Shown piece by piece: positions 60,646-64,000 of a DNA stretch of 64,000 nt. The DNA is from Marsupella aquatica (lineage: Eukaryota; Marchantiophyta), in contig OZ316894.1 in NCBI GenBank assembly GCA_973895155.1, positions 23,374,001-23,438,000 on the forward strand, written 5' to 3'. The notes below the pieces were generated by a model, which did not search any database, had not been told where the DNA came from, and saw nothing but the letters and a program-made list of their open reading frames with translations. A program made the position numbers and the translations under genes. How positions within the stretch are numbered: position 1 is the first letter of the stretch; every line of letters starts with the position of its first letter.

Positions 60646-60740
60646 GTATAAATGTACTCAATGGCCACTTCACGTCCAATATATGTGACAATATTTTCAT
60701 ACCCTTCGGTGTCTTTTTTTGGGTGCACATTTGCTGGTAT

Positions 60741-60782
60741 GAGTTTTGCTGTTTGCTGTTTACTGTTTGCTGTTTGCTGTCA
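60741..60782. repeat. GTTTGCT short tandem repeat
   Basis: About five units of (T)GCTGTTT/GTTTGCT. A simple microsatellite. Confidence 0.75.
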
Positions 60783-61086
60783 CGGAGAGATCCCCCGACA
60801 AAAAAAAAACAAATTGAGTCTCTGAAACATATGTAGAAGCAAACATACAAATTCCCAAACCACAAGAGTGCTTGAAAAAAAATCATTGCAAATTAAAACC
60901 ATGGACTTTACTACTCATTCAAATTTTGCCAAAAGTTGTCGAAGCAAAGTTATCCCCGAAGTTACAATTATCAAAATAATCCAAAATGGTACATAGAAAG
61001 AACATTGTAAATACTAGGTCTTATGAGTATAACCCTCTATGTATCTAACTTTGAGGTTTCTTTTTAGCAAGGTAGTGCTTCTCCAA

Positions 61087-61649
61087 TCAAGGCCCAAGGT
61101 CTAGAGAATCATTATCCAAGCAAACTTTTTTTCTACATCTCACAGGAATAGCATCTCGGTCATGAGTTGATGGTCCTGTACTATTTGACACGTATGATGT
61201 ATCTATTGCATTAAATGGAATTTTTCCATCCAACACATGTGTCTGTCCTGAATCTATCCTCCGGTAAATAAACCTTGAAAGGTTAGGAGAAATAGGAACT
61301 AAAGGTTCTCGTGCTACTTTCACAACTTTTCTCTCTCGTACATTCTCAAAAAAGTCTGGTTTGTGCTTCTGTCCTCTCCTCTGTAGGATCTGAATGGCCT
61401 CAAATTGCAAGCCTTCCAAGGTCTTGTTGTCTCTATGAACCTGCTCATTTTCCGCTTTCAACCTCTCAATCTCATGCTTCAGTTGTTGGGTCTCTCTACC
61501 AGGGTTTTGGAGTTTGACACCTCCTTCAACAAGGCAGGCCATAGCTCCTCACAAAACATGGACTCCATGTGAGTGAAGTATTCTTTCGTCTCTTTACACT
61601 TTTCCAAATACATCTTAGCAAGATCCTTCAAGTTATCTCTGCTAGCCAT
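61087..61649 (-). pseudogene. coiled-coil protein of unknown function, frameshifted
   Basis: Reading from MASRDNLKDL (61649) gives a helical N-terminus (KMYLEKCKETKEYF, LWPALLKEV) that stops after VERPNN at 61479-61481. A one-base shift continues as LKHEIERLKAENEQVHRDNK, a clear coiled coil, then a basic FFENVRERKVVKV and a polar C-terminus ending at 61087. Joined by undoing that shift, the product would be ~187 aa. I recognise no family. Its place just outside the last palindrome leaves open whether it belongs to the mobile element. Confidence 0.5.
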
Positions 61650-61799
61650 TGTGTCCAACCTGACCCTGAAAGGAAAAACCAAATTTGACACTAAAGTTTG
61701 CATGAATAGTTTAATATATAGCCTGCTCGGTATGTACAAGGTTGGTGCATACAAGTACTCATAATTCGTGCACAAGTCTGTCTACCTACCACAAAGGCA

Positions 61800-64000
61800 A
61801 AGAGTAGTCACAAACTACAATTGTGCACTCGCTCTTCATGGCCTCCTTGTCAGTTTCGAACTAAATTTTTTGCCTTCTAGTACATGGCCAATTTTACAAG
61901 TACTGTTACAGTTTGGATTATTTACTCTCTCCTAGTGAAACTTGTCTATGAACGCGAGTAGAGAGTATAGTCGGGGTTCTGGTCTCTGCAGTACTAATCG
62001 GGGCCCAAAGCAGTTCACGGAATGAAAGGCACTGAAGTCTATGACTTCATAGACTCTCCACATAAATGATCGAGTTCCAGTCGAAAGCAAGGAAGTGAGA
62101 TGAAGTGAAGTGAGATGAAGTGAAGTGAGGACAGGAAGCGAACGGAAAGGAAAGGAAAGGGAAGGAAGAAAGGAAGGAAGGAACACCAACGACGCAGCGC
62201 AGCTGGGTCTGCTGCTGCTGCTGCCTCAGGGCTTTACTGAGAGAGCTGAATTTTTTCAACCATATGTGCGATGCAAGAGCCTAACAATTCTACAGCGCTA
62301 TCAAACAGAAATCAGGATCGAATTGAATGTCGCTGCAAACATTCAATGTGATGGCGAAATTCAATACTTCACATGCGGAGCTTCGTATATGACAGAAACA
62401 CAGGGATCTCCAAACCTTGGTTCTTAGATCGAGTCCACAGCAAATCGTTGGCTCCTGGATGATTGACAATGTTCTCCACAGACTATCCTGCACCGGTGCT
62501 AGAATGACGTACAACGCTCTTCTTGCCAATCGTGAATTGTTGATGCAATAATGCTGACAGCCTTCCCGAGATTCAATTTGCATGAGAACTCAATTCGCAG
62601 CCTTCAATCGTTTGCATTTTTCACCTTCAATTTGCAGCCTGTCTGTGTATTTCTACGTCCGTGAAGGTGAGCGATCATGTCTTGACAACCATATGCAGGG
62701 GCTCCTGGTGTTTGCAGGGCGAACACCAGGGGTGGGGAGCAGGTGCACAGTAAACTCGTCGAGAAGTCAGTGTGCAACACGTGTATCCTGTGCCATTTTG
62801 TTTTATTATCAGTTTAAAGTTCGGGACCTCAAGGGCTGGAAAATTTCCGACCCTTGCCCTTGCAAATCCAGTAAACAAGCCGTCACGACTGCCGGTCTGT
62901 CGCTTCATGTACAAATGCCACGGGTTCATTTAAGGGTCGGAACACTCAGGACCTTGCACATGCAAGACGGCCCTAAGCTACAGTAGATATTAGCATCTTC
63001 TCTACACACAATCTACATTAGGGCTTGCAAAGTTCTTCCCTAAGCAAAGTGCTGTGTATTTTTGGACTTACTATCCTGATGGGGTGCGTAGCCCACAATA
63101 ATTTTGTGCTAGCACTAAAAGCACTTTATATGGAGCTGATTTGACAATTGACACGCCCTATGCAGGCTCCAAAGACAAAACATTAAAAATTACCTTACCC
63201 TATGTCGTCCCTTTGAGAGGAGTATATAGCCAACAGGACATCAGACACAACCTAACCAAATCGGCTGCACGACGGAACCGGGAATTGAGTGTCCATTCCT
63301 CCCGGCAATAAAAGCGCTGTAAAGTGGACGCTCGTCTTTTCCGGACTGCACGGTACGTTGCTCGTTTTGCGCAATTTACCGTTTCTAATAGGGTAACGGG
63401 TACGTGCCAAACCAAACTAGCCGAACACAAAATAATAACAAGTCTCCTCGTCTTCGTTTACATTCCGGTGACGGTCGGGCTCATACAGCGATGCGACGAA
63501 GGACGGCCCGGATCCTCGGGAGTGTCCGATTGACGGCGGCGGTCGCCGTCCGCAACCCGCCGACCATTTATTAGCAGGGCCCTTTTGTTTATTCGTGCTC
63601 GACCGACAGCCGTCCGGCCTACCGTAGGCAGCAAAGCCTGGCCCCCGGACATGTAAAATCGGTACGGCCCCCGGACATGAACGTGTAAGTGTTTTCTTTT
63701 ATTTTCCTCGAAAATATCCAAAAGAAGCAAGGGCTGACAAGTACTCACGAGTCTCTGTAGCGGCTACAGTAGCCAGGAGTTTAAGGGAACACGAATTCCT
63801 TTTAGGGTTATCTACACCAGAATTAGTGTAACATTACAGTAGTAGTGCTGAACAGTGGGATTTATTTCTTTGTTATAAATGGGCAGCAGCTTTTGAGAAT
63901 ACTTACAATTTAGTTGTTTTTGAAATCCCCATGTTAGAATAAGTCTAGCTGGGTGGCAAACAGTCTTGAATAGTTGGGTGGGAAAGTGAGTTGTTGGGGC
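61800..64000. other. no supportable gene to window end
   Basis: Only short ORFs with no domain. A purine-rich microsatellite-like run (GAAGTGAGAT units, then GGAAAGGAAAGG) lies at 62094-62182, next to a short CTG run at 62210-62224. A TTAGTGTAACATTAC phrase near 63826 resembles the MITE-like words at 13.9-14.3 kb. Confidence 0.5.

Larger units (their letters stand above)
49651..60649. mobile_element. putative ~11-kb element: SWIM transposase + ParB-methyltransferase + palindrome family
   Basis: The boundary is drawn at the outermost copies of a 15-bp palindrome (TAGCGCCNGGCGCTA). The left-most copy sits in a perfect 29-bp palindrome (arm ACAATACTAGCGCC), and the right-most is followed by GTAT. 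Inside, a minus-strand transposase-like gene and a plus-strand ParB/methyltransferase gene are divergently arranged, with a small Ser-rich gene and palindrome clusters between them. The ends share ATACTAGCGCC-type sequence in inverted orientation, but a true terminal inverted repeat and target-site duplication could not be proved. The unity of the element is inferred from palindrome distribution, gene content and the shared C-to-T decay pattern. Confidence 0.6.

Overview
The window is nuclear DNA of a land plant. The evidence is a spliced FATTY ACID EXPORT (FAX/Tmem14) gene encoding a likely plastid protein, a tandem pair of bulb-lectin receptor-like kinases with plant architecture, spliceosomal GT-AG introns, and degenerate plant-type transposable elements (L1 LINE, PIF/Harbinger). 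The species cannot be named from sequence alone. A non-seed plant is possible because of the unusual mobile element at the right, but that is a guess.

Layout. 1-7.0 kb is gene-poor, with a few short repeats, a 26-bp perfect palindrome and two copies of a dispersed ~330-bp repeat. 7.0-18.95 kb holds two tandemly duplicated lectin receptor-like kinase genes (886 and 992 aa, one intron each at the same codon), separated by a spacer that contains an ~800-bp fold-back element and a MITE-like inverted repeat. 19.86-20.42 kb is a 33-bp minisatellite just upstream of a six-exon FAX gene (20.7-23.97 kb, 346 aa). 24-43.4 kb has no gene I can support, only short tandem duplications and a GC-rich stretch. 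43.4-44.8 kb is a 5'-truncated L1-type LINE. 46.8-49.2 kb is a decayed PIF/Harbinger element with convergent transposase and Myb/SANT-like genes.

The most interesting part is ~49.65-60.65 kb. This looks like one large mobile element. On the minus strand it carries a transposase-like gene (WRKY/GCM1-like zinc ligands, RNase-H-like region, SWIM finger). On the plus strand it carries a multi-exon gene joining a ParB-like domain to an N4/N6-type DNA-methyltransferase-like domain, plus a small Ser/acidic-rich gene split by a dispersed repeat. A 15-bp palindrome, consensus TAGCGCCNGGCGCTA, is sprinkled about 17 times through its non-coding DNA. It occurs in every intron of both large genes, in no exon, and I saw no full copy elsewhere in the window. 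Both large genes are interrupted only by stops that a single C-to-T change can explain (CGA to TGA, CAA to TAA), apart from one or two frameshifts, so the copy is probably silenced and recently decayed. 61.09-61.65 kb is a broken coiled-coil gene of unknown role; 61.8-64 kb shows nothing supportable.
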